Origin: Coprinus comatus
Lineage: Eukaryota; Basidiomycota; Agaricomycetes; Agaricales; Agaricaceae
Assembly: GCA_034638255.1 (NCBI GenBank)
Contig: JAWPGT010000004.1
Span: 682,001 to 746,000 of the forward strand
Direction: 5' to 3'
Length of the DNA stretch: 64,000 nt
The position numbers were made by a program, and so were the translations under genes. The notes below the pieces were generated by a model that worked only from the letters and a program-made list of their open reading frames with translations, was not told where the DNA came from and searched no databases. Shown here piece after piece: positions 10,910 to 23,694 of the stretch (within the stretch, counting starts at the first letter, position 1; the number at the start of each line of letters is the position of its first letter).

Positions 10910-12532
10910 CATTTGGTTTTTCCCTTTTCTTTTCTACTTATTTTATCTTTCGGTTTCTTTTTAAACCCATTTCTTTTTTGTTTGACTGTTTGTTCTCTCA
11001 CTCACATTTTTATTCGCTGTTCTTTTGTAATATCCCCCAAAATACCTTTTCGACCTTTATTTTTTTGATACCACAATTTGATTGATCTATTCTTCTTACA
11101 TTTTACATTTTACCACTTTCTGTTTGTTTCGGCTTTTCGACTTTGTCCAACTCTTGATTTACATGACACATCATAACCCCTCTATTCAATTCATTCGTCT
11201 CGCACATCGATTCATCTTTTCTTTTTATCTGCATCTTTTTTTCATTTTTTTTTTTCAACTTTTCAACCTTTCAACTCCCAACTTGTCCTTTATAATGTTT
11301 CTGTGTTTTGAATTTTCTGTTTTATGATTTTATGATTTTTCATTCGACTTTAACTTTGATGATTTTTTGATTTTGACTCTCTCCGATTATAGAAAGGAAT
11401 TCAATGTACAAGTAATATTCTTTCATTCTTTTTCTCTATTCGTTCTTCACTATGTTGTTTGTTACCCACTTTTTCTTTGTTCTTCGTCAATGTATTTTTT
11501 GTTCTCTTCTCTTTTTATTAATGATTTTTTATTATTATTACGATTTTATGCCAAATCGCAATCGCAATGACTTTTTTTTCGTTTGTCCGTTGTGTTTAGT
11601 TCAAACTTGGAAATTTGGAACATTGCAGTTTTTTTGTTTTTGTTTTAACCTTTTTTCTCGAGTCCCAAGTCTCGAGTCAGGCTTACTTTTTTGTTTTGTT
11701 TGACACCACTATATTTCCTATTCCTATTCTACATTAGTTTTTTTTTCTAAACAATTTCTTCCTTCTTCCTCTTTCAAAAACTAAAAAAAAAACTACTCCA
11801 TTCAGACTCCAATCCTCCTTCCCCAATCCCCTTCTCCTATTATGATTTTATGTACCCCTAAATAGTTTCGGGTTTTATTCAAATTTAGAACATTTTTTCT
11901 TTGTTTTATTCACTTGCCCCCCCGCCCCCTCCCCTGCCTCCTCTTCCCCCTCACAAAAAAAAAAAGAAGGTAACCTATAGTAATATATAGGTCCCTTTTT
12001 AAATCTTTAGGCGTTACTGCGTTACCTTTTAAGTTTGTTTTACTTGTTACTTTACTTTTGTAATCTTTTAAAAAAAAAAAAACAATATAAGATGTGTAGT
12101 ATCGATGATGTTGATGATGGGTTAGGTTTTCTTTTTCCTTTCCTTTCCTTTCCTTATTTTTTGTTTTATTTTTGCGTGTATCAATTTATTTGGATTTAAG
12201 ACTTGAAAAAAAAAAAAAAGATTTGATGATGATGTACTGTATAATAATGATTATAACGCATACACAAACCATTTCACATATGTCTTTGGTTTTTAAAGGT
12301 TGAAACATTGGATGGTTTTTGAAAGTGAAGACCTTACTTACAGTATATATATGAAAACAGTGATAGGAAAGAAAGAGATAACAACAACAACAACAACAAC
12401 AGGAAAGCAAGGAGAAGAGACATAGTTCGAAAGTATGATTAATAAGAATACACTAAGTATGTAATAAAAAAAAACAGTAAAAAAGGGGGGATATTCTATT
12501 CCATATTCCATCTACTCACTTGTTACCAACGA
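10910..12532. other. 1.6-kb T/pyrimidine-rich convergent 3' region
   Basis: This separates the RasGEF end from the F-box gene end. The plus strand is strongly T-rich with long poly-T and poly-pyrimidine runs, a TTTCC repeat near 12138-12155, a CAA repeat near 12380-12400, and C-runs at 11917-11950. All short frames here are composition artefacts rich in Phe/Leu. It probably supplies the two facing terminators. Confidence 0.6.
11917..11950 (-). other. Potential G-quadruplex motif
   Basis: The minus strand carries four guanine runs of 5, 4, 5 and 7, separated by 11, 1 and 1 nt (complements of the C-runs at 11946-11950, 11931-11934, 11925-11929 and 11917-11923). This satisfies the usual pattern for an intramolecular quadruplex. 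It sits between convergent genes, where it could affect termination or replication; no functional evidence. Confidence 0.45.
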
Positions 12533-14090
12533 TTAATGATCCTTAACAATACCATGACTATGAGGATACTTGGTAACATAAAACCCAAGTTTCTTCCTTG
12601 GTTTTAATTTATCTCCTCTTCGCTGCATTAATTGTGGATAAGTATCAATAGATACATTAGGTCCCTAACACAACAATCAACAATCAACATTTCACATTTT
12701 AAAAAGGGGGGGGTTGAAATTCAAAAAAAACTTACGAAATCATAAACAAAAGGTCTACTTTGAGTAACACCAAAACATCTCGAACTTTCCAAAATAACAT
12801 CATATACAGGAGAAGGATCATTTCCAGGAGCATGTACACTCCAACCCAATTTAGGAGATCTTACATCCCAAAATGAAAGAACACTATGACGTGCAGAACC
12901 TGCTGTTATATGAGAATTTGATCCTCCTCCACATGAGATTGAGTATATTGGTTCATAGGACCAGGGATTTGTTAATGAGAGTGTTGGATTTAAAGTTTGT
13001 TGTTGTGATGATGATGAATAGTATGATGAGGAAGAGGGAAGACGGAGATCGTATATACGAACTTTACCATCGTACCAACCTGCTACGATTATATTAGGTG
13101 AAGAACCCCAAGGGGAAGAAGGAGGTGTATGAGATAGTCCGTATACAGCGGAAGAACAATTGGACGTTGATCCGGGCGAAAGGCGTATTGAAGGTGTTTG
13201 CGAGAGGAATTGGGCATCTGGGACTAGGTACACTGATAACGGGGATTCGGATTGAGAGGTACCAAAGACTGCGTAGGGTGTTGAAGATGAAAATGAGAGA
13301 AGGGAGGACCAGCCACGAGCTCGGAGGTCAATTGTAGACGACCAAGAAAGCGCCGATGATGTATCTCGGTGATCTGATATTGAAGCTGATCCGTTGGATG
13401 AGAGGGAGAGTAGGAATTGAGGTGTTGTGGAGAGACTTTCGGAATAATCGTTGTCGGAAGTGGTTGATATGGTTTGACGGGCTATTGTGCCCGAACAAAA
13501 GAGGTCTACTCGTTCGATAGTGCCATCGTGAAAGGCTACGATGAAAGAGTCGTTATAACCATCATCGGAATGAGCTAAAGATATGGCAGTGATGTCTCCG
13601 GGATGTCTATGTCCATCGGCAAGAGAAAAGACAGCTTCGAAAGCGAGTGGCGGAGAGACATCAGAGGCAGGTGTCCCGAAGAGATAGGAGTATATTTTGG
13701 TGCCTGCGGCTACAACGAGACGGTTGGTTGAGATTGCCAGTAGAGGTGAAAGTTTTCCATCCCAAGGAGTAGAGAGAGGACGAGCTATGAAGTCAGCTGA
13801 TTGCCAGGCGCTGTCTGTGAGATAGTTGTACTGGGCGCTGTAACGATACGACCAGTGTTTGCGTGCTCTGGAGAGCGAGAAGGACGGTCTATTGTGGATA
13901 CGCAGATAGGACGACCAGCCAAAGTCGTTGATCTAGAAACAAGAGAAAGTTAATGAGTTGCACTAGATAAAATGGATAGACTGACTGCAGCATTTAGAAG
14001 AGAGCATGACTGCGCAAGAGCTGCAAGCTGTAGAGGGGAGAGATACTCGAAGAAGAGGATGAGGATGTCTGTGGGGAGTTTTGTGATCAT
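12533..14090 (-). CDS. F-box protein with WD40-like C-terminal region
   Basis: Likely the substrate receptor of an SCF ubiquitin ligase. The N-terminus MITKLPTDILILFFEYLSPL followed by LAALAQSCSLLNAA is an F-box. After an intron (about 13933-13985) a large exon encodes a roughly 400-residue region with beta-propeller features: GDITAISLAHSDDGYNDSF, IIVAGWYDGKVRIYDLR and HSVLSFWDVRSP are WD40-like blades. A second intron near 12664-12735 leads to a short basic tail (QRRGDKLKPRKKLGFYV) and the stop at 12533-12535. The start at 14090 gives the F-box at residue 5, as usual. It is divergent from the Miro gene with only 104 bp between the two ATGs. Its substrate is unknown. Confidence 0.85.
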
Positions 14091-14194
14091 TGCATATTTC
14101 CAACTCTTTTCCAATCGCTTTTAATACATTTACCCACGTGACCTCCTATTTCGTCGCTGCCGACCGACGTCTTCCGCTGTGAATAACCCCGGCC
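14091..14194. promoter_or_regulatory. Short bidirectional promoter between F-box and Miro genes
   Basis: Only 104 bp separate the two divergent start codons, so both promoters and 5' leaders must fit here or overlap the coding regions. No clear TATA box is visible on either strand. Confidence 0.5.
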
Positions 14195-16872
<2,678 letters not shown>

Positions 16873-16984
16873 AATGCAATGCGCAGGCCTTGAGGCCGCA
16901 GATGATCGGTGAGATCCGAATATGTAAATAAGTCAGAAACTCGTGCCTTCCCTTTCAACTCCAACCACCAACTCAATATTCATC

Positions 16985-18813
16985 ATGGACGCTGATATGC
17001 TCATGAATCAACATTCCTACGTCGACGAGCCTCAGATCTCTCATGTCCGTACTGGCGCTCCAGAGGAAGGCAGGAAGATGTTGTATGTCCAATAAAACAC
17101 AAAAGGGCCACTTCTCCTCTTTTTTTCTAATTGTTTTTTTTAATTGAAATAGAGATCTCGTCTTCATTCAAGATTGTACAGGAAGTCAAGGATCGTACAT
17201 CTCTTCAGCAACAAGAAACATCGAAACCATCTGCGCACATATATTCGAATCTGGAAAACTATCATCACCAGAAGATTTACGTGTTGGTTTAGTCGCTTTT
17301 CGTGATCATCCTCCACAAGACCATACGTATATTACTAGGAATTTTGGGTTTTCTTCGGATATCACAAAGGTTCATAAGGATTTGACTACTTTGTATGCTA
17401 GTGGTGGTGGTGATGGACCTGAAGCTGTTACAGCGGCTTTAGCAGAAGCTTTGAATATGGATTGGAGAGAATATGCTAGTAAGATGATTGTGTTGATTGC
17501 TGATGCTCCTCCTCATGGTATTGGAGAATATGGTGATGGTGAGTGTTAATCTTGTTTTTCTTTCTTTCTTTCTTTATTGTGTGGTTTTCATTTTGGTGTT
17601 CTTGGGTAAACACGAGTATATTGACCTTCTACGTATCAAGGATTTGATGATGGTTCACCGGATGGTCATGATCCTTTACAGATTGTAAGGGAAATGGCGA
17701 GTAGAGGGATTACTTTGGTATGTGTTTGCCGTATAGGCTTTTTTTTTCCTTTCAATTCTACAAGTTATTTTGTTTTTGGGGGAAATGCGGGGAATTGATC
17801 AATCTTATCATCAAAGTTCTTCGTCGCCTGTGAACCTGCATTGAGCGGTTATTCGGTATGTGGATCATAGAATCAATCTTTTTTATTTTTCATGATTTAC
17901 ATGCATATATATGGCAGTATGCAACAGATTTTTATCAAGCAATCACCAATATCACTTCGGGACTAATGCTTCCACTTACAACCGCGGATCTTCTAGCACA
18001 TGCGATTGTGGGAAGTGTGTTGGAAAATTTGGATATGGAAAGATTGGTTAGGGAAGTTGGAGCTGCTGTTGCTCAAAGGATTTTAGGGAATAATGAAAGT
18101 GTGGATGATGTTGCTAGGGAATTGCATGAGAAACTTTTGTTGAGGAATGAGAGTACGAAGAAGGTTGTGATTGAAAGTATTTATAAAGAGAGTGCGGAGG
18201 CGAAACATAATGTTGAGGTTTTTATGAATTCTCCTACGATAGCTGATGCTAGGACACAATTGAAACGGGTGAGTTTCTTTTTTTCTTTTCTTACACGAAT
18301 ACATTGATTAAAATTGTTTTTTTTTTTTTCTAGGTACATGGTACTCGATTCACAGACAAGTATCTACAAGCGCGTCAACACATTTCTCGACACACATATA
18401 CCTACGGTTCTTCATATTCACCACCAATCCGAACACCGATCAAAATCACGTCACCAGTTATACCACCTAGATCACCACCATCATCACCACCACGTAAAGT
18501 AGTAACTGATTTTGCAGCATTCGGAGCACCTAAAAATGCAAGTGTATTTGGAACTGCTGTTCAAAGTAGTCCTTTTTCACTTGCTGGTGGGAAAGCTGCT
18601 TTTGGTGGGATGAGACCTGGTGCTGCTAGAACTCCTGGATTTATGGATGATGATGAAGATGAAGATGATGGGAATGGAATGGGTGGTGGTGGGTTTAGAG
18701 GGGATTTGGCAGGTGGTGGGATTCAGAAAGTTGAGTTGAGAGAGGATTCGATTTCACTTGAGCAAGCTAGACGGATTGCTATGCAGAGTGCTTGGAGAAG
18801 TGTGAGATCTTGA
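16985..18813 (+). CDS. von Willebrand factor A-domain protein (alpha-kinase VWA-like)
   Basis: The first half is a VWA domain. DLVFIQDCTGSQGSYI carries a MIDAS-type DxTxS motif, followed by VGLVAFRDHPPQD and ALNMDWREYASKMIVLIADA. This arrangement resembles the VWA region of Dictyostelium VwkA-type alpha-kinases, but no kinase domain is present. The middle part is helical (DMERLVREVGAAVAQRILG...), followed by a proline-rich segment, an acidic DDDEDEDD patch and a Gly-rich tail. The end ISLEQARRIAMQSAWRSVRS closes at 18813. About 500 residues from seven exons. The role is unknown; a metal-dependent scaffold is an inference. It starts 112 bp after the Miro stop codon on the same strand, so the promoter is compact. 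Confidence 0.82.
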
Positions 18814-19266
18814 TTTGTTCCTCTGTCCTTTTATGACTTGACTATATGATTTTACGATTTTTTTTTTCCCCCTACACCTATATACATACATGCATGAGAA
18901 AATTGTACATTACCTACCTACCTCTACCCTTACCCCCCTCCAGAGGGCTCGAATTTTTTTTGTTTCATAACTACAGCTACAAGTAACTAAGTAGTAGTTT
19001 TCTCTCCCTTTTTTTGTGCGCGACTCCTGGTTCAAGCCCGTTTTTCGTCTCGTTTCTTCCCCAAGTTTCTTTTGTTTCACTCTCCTCTCTCCAATTACAA
19101 TTACATATATTCTTCATCAGATACCAACGACTTTATTGGAAATGCAAATAAATATATATATTTGTAAATGGAAATAGGGTATATAATATTTGTGTTAGAA
19201 AGACGAATGTTATGTTTAATGTGTAGAGAGGAGAAGGAATAAGAAGGAATGAGAAGAATTTTAGTT
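18814..19266. other. Convergent 3' region
   Basis: T-rich stretch between the VWA gene and the Lys-rich nucleolar protein gene. It holds poly-T runs after 18860 and AATAAATATATATA near 19146-19160, which could act as polyadenylation signal sequence. No gene seen. Confidence 0.5.
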
Positions 19267-20923
19267 TTAGTTTTCTCTCTTTCGCTTTTTCTTTTCTTTC
19301 TCTTTCTCCTCTTTCTCCTTTTTATCCTTTTTACTTGATTTCGATTTTGAGGGTTCGGATTCTTTATTGGTGGGATCGGGTAAGGGTACTGGTATTGGTA
19401 CTAATTCAGAAGATAGGAGTACATTTTCGTTGTTTGTAGTGTCGGTGTCGGTGTCGGTCGACTTGGACTTTGACTTTTTGCTCGATTTTTTAGATTCTGA
19501 AAGTTTTTGTTTTTGTTTTTGTTTTGATTCTTTTTTTAGTCGTTTTTCTTCTTTACGAAGTCGTTTACGTTCTTTTTTTGTTTCTTCATCTTCGTCTTCC
19601 AAATCTAAACCTTGGACAGTTTCAGGGTTTGACTTTGACGATTTTTTATCCTTCTTTTCTTTCTCCTTTTCCCTACCACTCTTGTCTTTCTTCTCACTCT
19701 TATCTCTCTTCTCCTTTTTCTCTTTCTTGTCCTTCTTGTCCTTCTTACTCTTCCTCCTACTCCTAACTTCATCTACATCCATATCATCATCATCATCTCC
19801 ATCTCCCTTCTCACCAACATCATCACCACCCCTCTTCCTCTTCCCAGTACCCACAACCACACTTTCCGTTACCATTTCCATTGTTTCTGTTTCTATTTCC
19901 GTTTCTATTTCTGCCATCGAAATCTCCATCATCATACCCCCGCTCACCGTCGTCGTCGTCGTCATCATCGTTTTTGTTTTAGTGTCAACGTCAACACCAG
20001 CAGTAGCAGTTTCATTAATTTTAGCTTTAGCAATAGCCATTGGAGTTCTATGTTTTCTTTGCCCATACTCATGCCCATGCCCATGTCCGTGTCCGTGTTT
20101 ATAATCAATCACGTCCCAATCATCATTGGTCTTGGCGATAGTCGTAGTCCTAGTGTAGTTGTAGTAAATGATTCAATAGAATCAAATTCAGGTTCCTTTT
20201 CCTTTCTATCAGGACCTAAAATTGGACCACGAAAAAAACGAGCGTATAATGAACGTTTGGCGGATTCGATTTTTGCTGTTGTTAAGAGGTTGTACGATGT
20301 TGATGTAGGTTCTTGTTGAGTGTTTGAAGAGTTATTGTTTGAAGAGGTAGATGTGAGAGATGGTGTTGATGTTCTTGAATTTGAAGTGGATGTAAAATGT
20401 GGATGTAGATGTGGATGTGGATGTGGAGGCGAGATGACCTGATTTTGGTGGTTTATTGGAAAGTATACCGGTTGATGTTCTATCTAATGTTGGTTTTGGA
20501 TTTGTGGTTTGTTTAGACTGGTTATGAGTTGATATGAGTTTTTTTGGTTTTGTTTTGTGTAGGAGTTGAAAGGATGACTTACAGAATTATTATTTTCCCC
20601 TCCATTCTCATTCTCATTCTCATCATCACTATCATCAATATGAACAGTTATAGTTTTAGCTGCACATTGAACAAACTATCTCAAAACAAAAACAAAAATG
20701 AATTAAGAAAAACAAAAGCTTCCTCATTTTTTTTCTTCCCTTTTTACATTGATATACGCAACTGATCCCAAAACGGAAACGCTTCATCTCTATCTTTACC
20801 CAACCCAGCCAAAGTTCGTTTTTGAGGAATAGCCAAAGGTCGAATTATTGATCCTTGTCTTAATGCTGTTCCTTTACCTGACCAACCTTGAGAGATTAAA
20901 TAAGAATGACTGTCTAATGGCAT
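19267..20923 (-). CDS. G-patch/Tma23-like nucleolar protein with Lys-rich tail
   Basis: The N-terminus from 20923, MPLDSHSYLISQGWSGKGTA then RPLAIPQKRTLAGLGKDRDE and AFPFWD, matches the start of fungal Tma23, a nucleolar ribosome-biogenesis factor with a partial G-patch (GWSGKG...GLG). A second recognisable block, AKRSLYARFFRGPILGPDRK, follows. The C-terminal third is a His/Gly stretch and then very Lys/Glu/Ser-rich sequence ending at 19267, typical of nucleolar proteins. Introns are visible: a donor GTATAT after FPFWDQL, and others between 20350 and 20600. The exact exon set in the repetitive 20330-20560 stretch is uncertain. The homology call rests on the N-terminal motif and block order. 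Confidence 0.72.
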
Positions 20924-21228
20924 CTTTCTTTCTTCTTTTTTTTTTTTTTCTTTTTTTCCCCCCTTCTCTTGTTTGGTGAATGATAAATTTATGGGAGAAT
21001 GTTGGGGAGATGAGGATGAGGCGTTGAGAATGTAAGAGTAAGGAAGGGAAGGAGGCAGGGAGATGATGGAGAAAGCAGAAAGGGTTTGTACAAATAAAAA
21101 AATAAAAAATGATATGGAAATCGATTATTTGATGCCGTTTGTTGATCCGGTTATAAATAAATACATGCCCCAGGATCATAAAAATCCAAAATCAATTCAT
21201 TCTCGTAGATAGAAAAAAATACAACAAT
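20924..21228. other. Promoter region of the Tma23-like gene
   Basis: About 305 bp upstream of the Tma23-like start and downstream of the deoxyhypusine hydroxylase stop. Contains a pyrimidine-rich block next to the ATG at 20930-20965 and no separate gene. Confidence 0.45.
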
Positions 21229-22535
21229 CTAGGCAGTGGTAGTAACACTGGCAGTAGTTAACCCATTGGCATATTGGAATTCCCCACTATTCTCATACTA
21301 CAAACGCCCATTAATTTAGTCATTATTTCAAAAAGAGAGAGAGAGAGAGAGAGAGTAGACATACCTCCCACATATCAATAGCAACTTGACAACTTTCTCT
21401 AACAACACGAGGAGAATCTTCTCTAACCATCCATTCTTTAAGACAAGGTAATACTTCAGGTGTAGCTATTCCACCTAAAGCTTCTGCTGCTTCATGTCTT
21501 ACCATATCTGATTCGTTTGAATTTTGGAGAACTGTTAAGAGTGATGGGATGGAATGAGGTGATAACATTTGACCGAAGATGAATGCTATTTCGTGTCTGT
21601 TTTTTTTTTTTTTAAATTAGGATATAATATAATATAATATAACCATAGCATGCGAAATATGAAAGAAAAGACGTACTTGAATAAAGCACTATCATCAGAA
21701 AAACCAGAAGCAAGAGCATCGACAGCTTCTTTTGTACCGATATTGCGAAGAGCGAACATTGCTCGATATCTTTCGAATAATGGAAGTTTGGGGTTTGTGA
21801 GATCGGTTTGAAGGGATGAGATTTGATTGGGTGTTATAGTTGATGGTTTTGGGATTCCTGAGAGAAGACCTGAGGTTGCAGGTGCTGGGTCTATTGATGT
21901 ATAAATTCTGTTTTTTGTGGGGGTGTTAGCGTAAGGATGAGGATAGGTAAGGAAGGGGGATGTACGGTGTAGAATCCGATTCAACGTTTTCTTTTTGTTT
22001 CTTTCCTTCTTCAGAATTATCCCATTCGATTTTGGCAATTGCGATTTCACAAGTTTCACGAACGCTTCTGTTTGAATCTGTCAAGTATTCTTTGAGAATT
22101 TGAATTGATTCTGATGAGGATATAGCTCCCATAGCTTCCGCTGCCTAAGTAATTATGAGAAATCAAATTTACAAGTGTTGCACAATAGGAACTCACCTCA
22201 TGTCGAACCATAGGATCTTCAGTTTCATTTCTTAATACAGATTCTAAAGTATCCAGAGCATTTCTATTCTTCATCTGACCCAAACAATACGCAAGTTCAT
22301 GTTTCAATAACGCAGAATCATCAGCGAAACCTATCAGAAAGATCAATAAGAGTGTTTTTAATCTAATCTAATAAAAAAACGTACCTTTAGCGATGATTTG
22401 TATAGCATCATCTGATTTTAAAGCTTTAAGAGTAAATAAAGCTCTGAACCTATTATGAAGAGGAGTGTTTCCTGAAGTATTGAGGAGAGTAGATTCAAGA
22501 GCTGCGAGAGAGTCTTTTGATATGGTCGTTGTCAT
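21229..22535 (-). CDS. LIA1: Deoxyhypusine hydroxylase (HEAT-repeat di-iron enzyme)
   Basis: Hydroxylates deoxyhypusine on eIF5A, the last step of hypusine synthesis, in the cytosol. The spliced product (about 320 residues) is two sets of HEAT repeats. The four His-Glu metal ligands are present: [30 protein letters not shown] and [10 protein letters not shown]. The linker [13 protein letters not shown] between halves is characteristic of the family. Five introns, all phase-consistent, including one that carries a GA microsatellite (about 21331-21354). The start at 22535 gives [18 protein letters not shown]. Intact. It shares an 82-bp divergent promoter with Mrt4, another translation-apparatus gene. 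Confidence 0.95.
21331..21354 (+). repeat. GA dinucleotide microsatellite inside an intron
   Basis: Roughly a dozen GA units inside the last intron of the deoxyhypusine hydroxylase gene. No coding effect. Confidence 0.8.
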
Positions 22536-22617
22536 TTTTTAAATTATTAAACAAATCAAATCAAATCAAAAATTCTTTTTCGGACTTCCGATCAAAATCA
22601 CCTTCCCTCTCTCCACA
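22536..22617. promoter_or_regulatory. 82-bp bidirectional promoter, deoxyhypusine hydroxylase / Mrt4
   Basis: The two start codons are 82 bp apart. The stretch has a repeated AAATCA motif near 22553-22570 and pyrimidine-rich sequence before the Mrt4 ATG. Both genes serve ribosome production or translation, so shared control is plausible but only inferred. Confidence 0.5.
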
Positions 22618-23598
22618 ATGCCAAAATCAAAACGCTCTAAAGTCGGTGAGTTTTCTGTGTGATTGAAAATGGTATACATGGAATTGAGAATTCTTGGGTA
22701 GTATCGCTCACGCAGGTGGCTAAAAAAACAAAAGAGCATAAAAGCTCGTTGATGCAAGATGTTCGTTTTCTTTTTTTTTTTTTTTTGAGACTCTCGGGTG
22801 CTGATTCCTTTTTTTTTTCTATAGTTGCAAGAAAATTCTGAGAAATGGAGATACTGTTGGTTGTTCGAAGTTGGAAACTCACGGAATTCGCATTTGAGTA
22901 CTGTTAGACAATTATGGAAGGGGTGAGTTTTTACAAAAAAATATATGGAAAAATGAACTTTCTCTGATGAAAAATAATCAGAACTGCGAGATTGTTCTTT
23001 GGAAAGGGAAAGGTTATGGCTAAAGCTTTGGGTCTAACACCAGAAGAGGAACACCGGACAGGAATCCATAAACTTGCTCAGGTGCGTTATATTATAGATA
23101 ACACTATGATATGTGAATCTAACATTTGTACGACAGCAAATAAAAGGCCAAGTGGGCGTCATGTTCACAGATTCAGAGCCACAAGAAGTGATAGAATGGT
23201 TTGCCGACTTTAAACAAGCAGACTACGCTCGAGCAGGTAATATTGCTAGTAAAACAGTGATACTACCTGCAGGACCTGTGATGAGAGTACATTCCAATCC
23301 ACCTGAACCATTCCCTCACAACGAAGAACCTCAACTACGTAAACTCGGACTTACAACATATCTGAACAAGGGAGTGCCTTCATTGAACGCTCCTCACAAA
23401 ATCTGCGAAAAGGGCAAAGTTTTATCTCCCGAGCAGACACAATTATTAAAGTTGATTGGAGAAAAGCTGGTTACGTTCCGTGTTGGACTGCTATGCCATT
23501 ACGATAGTACGACTGGCGAGGTTATGAACATCGAGGGAGGAGGGTTGAGCAAGGAGGAGATTGAGGGGGATTCTGATAATGATTCGGTGGACGAGTAG
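22618..23598 (+). CDS. MRT4: Ribosome assembly factor Mrt4 (uL10-like)
   Basis: Nuclear/nucleolar placeholder for the P-stalk protein uL10 (P0) on pre-60S particles. MPKSKRSKVVSLTQVAKK is the canonical Mrt4 start once the first intron (donor after SKV, acceptor at TATCG) is removed. ARLFFGKGKVMAKALGL is the conserved rRNA-binding block, followed by DYARAGNIASKTVILPAGPV and TFRVGLLCHYDSTTGEV. It lacks the acidic P-protein tail peptide, as Mrt4 should, but ends in a short acidic stretch (GDSDNDSVDE). About 230 residues in five exons. Intact and confidently identified. Confidence 0.95.
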
Positions 23599-23694
23599 AA
23601 AATAATAGAATTTGTACTTTGTTTTCTTTCCACCATGCGGGTTGATTTTGGTCTCTGGGGTCTGGCAGCCCAGTTCCCTTTATCTTCATCTGTC

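Noticed and set aside
11082..11703. Several Phe/Leu-rich frames in the T-rich region that look like membrane peptides
   Set aside because: Poly-pyrimidine DNA encodes Phe/Leu/Ser by composition; no splice logic or family pattern.
19367..20104. 245-codon plus-strand frame rich in Ser/Phe opposite the Lys-rich gene
   Set aside because: It is the antisense shadow of the AAG/GAA-rich Lys/Glu tail; composition explains the open frame.
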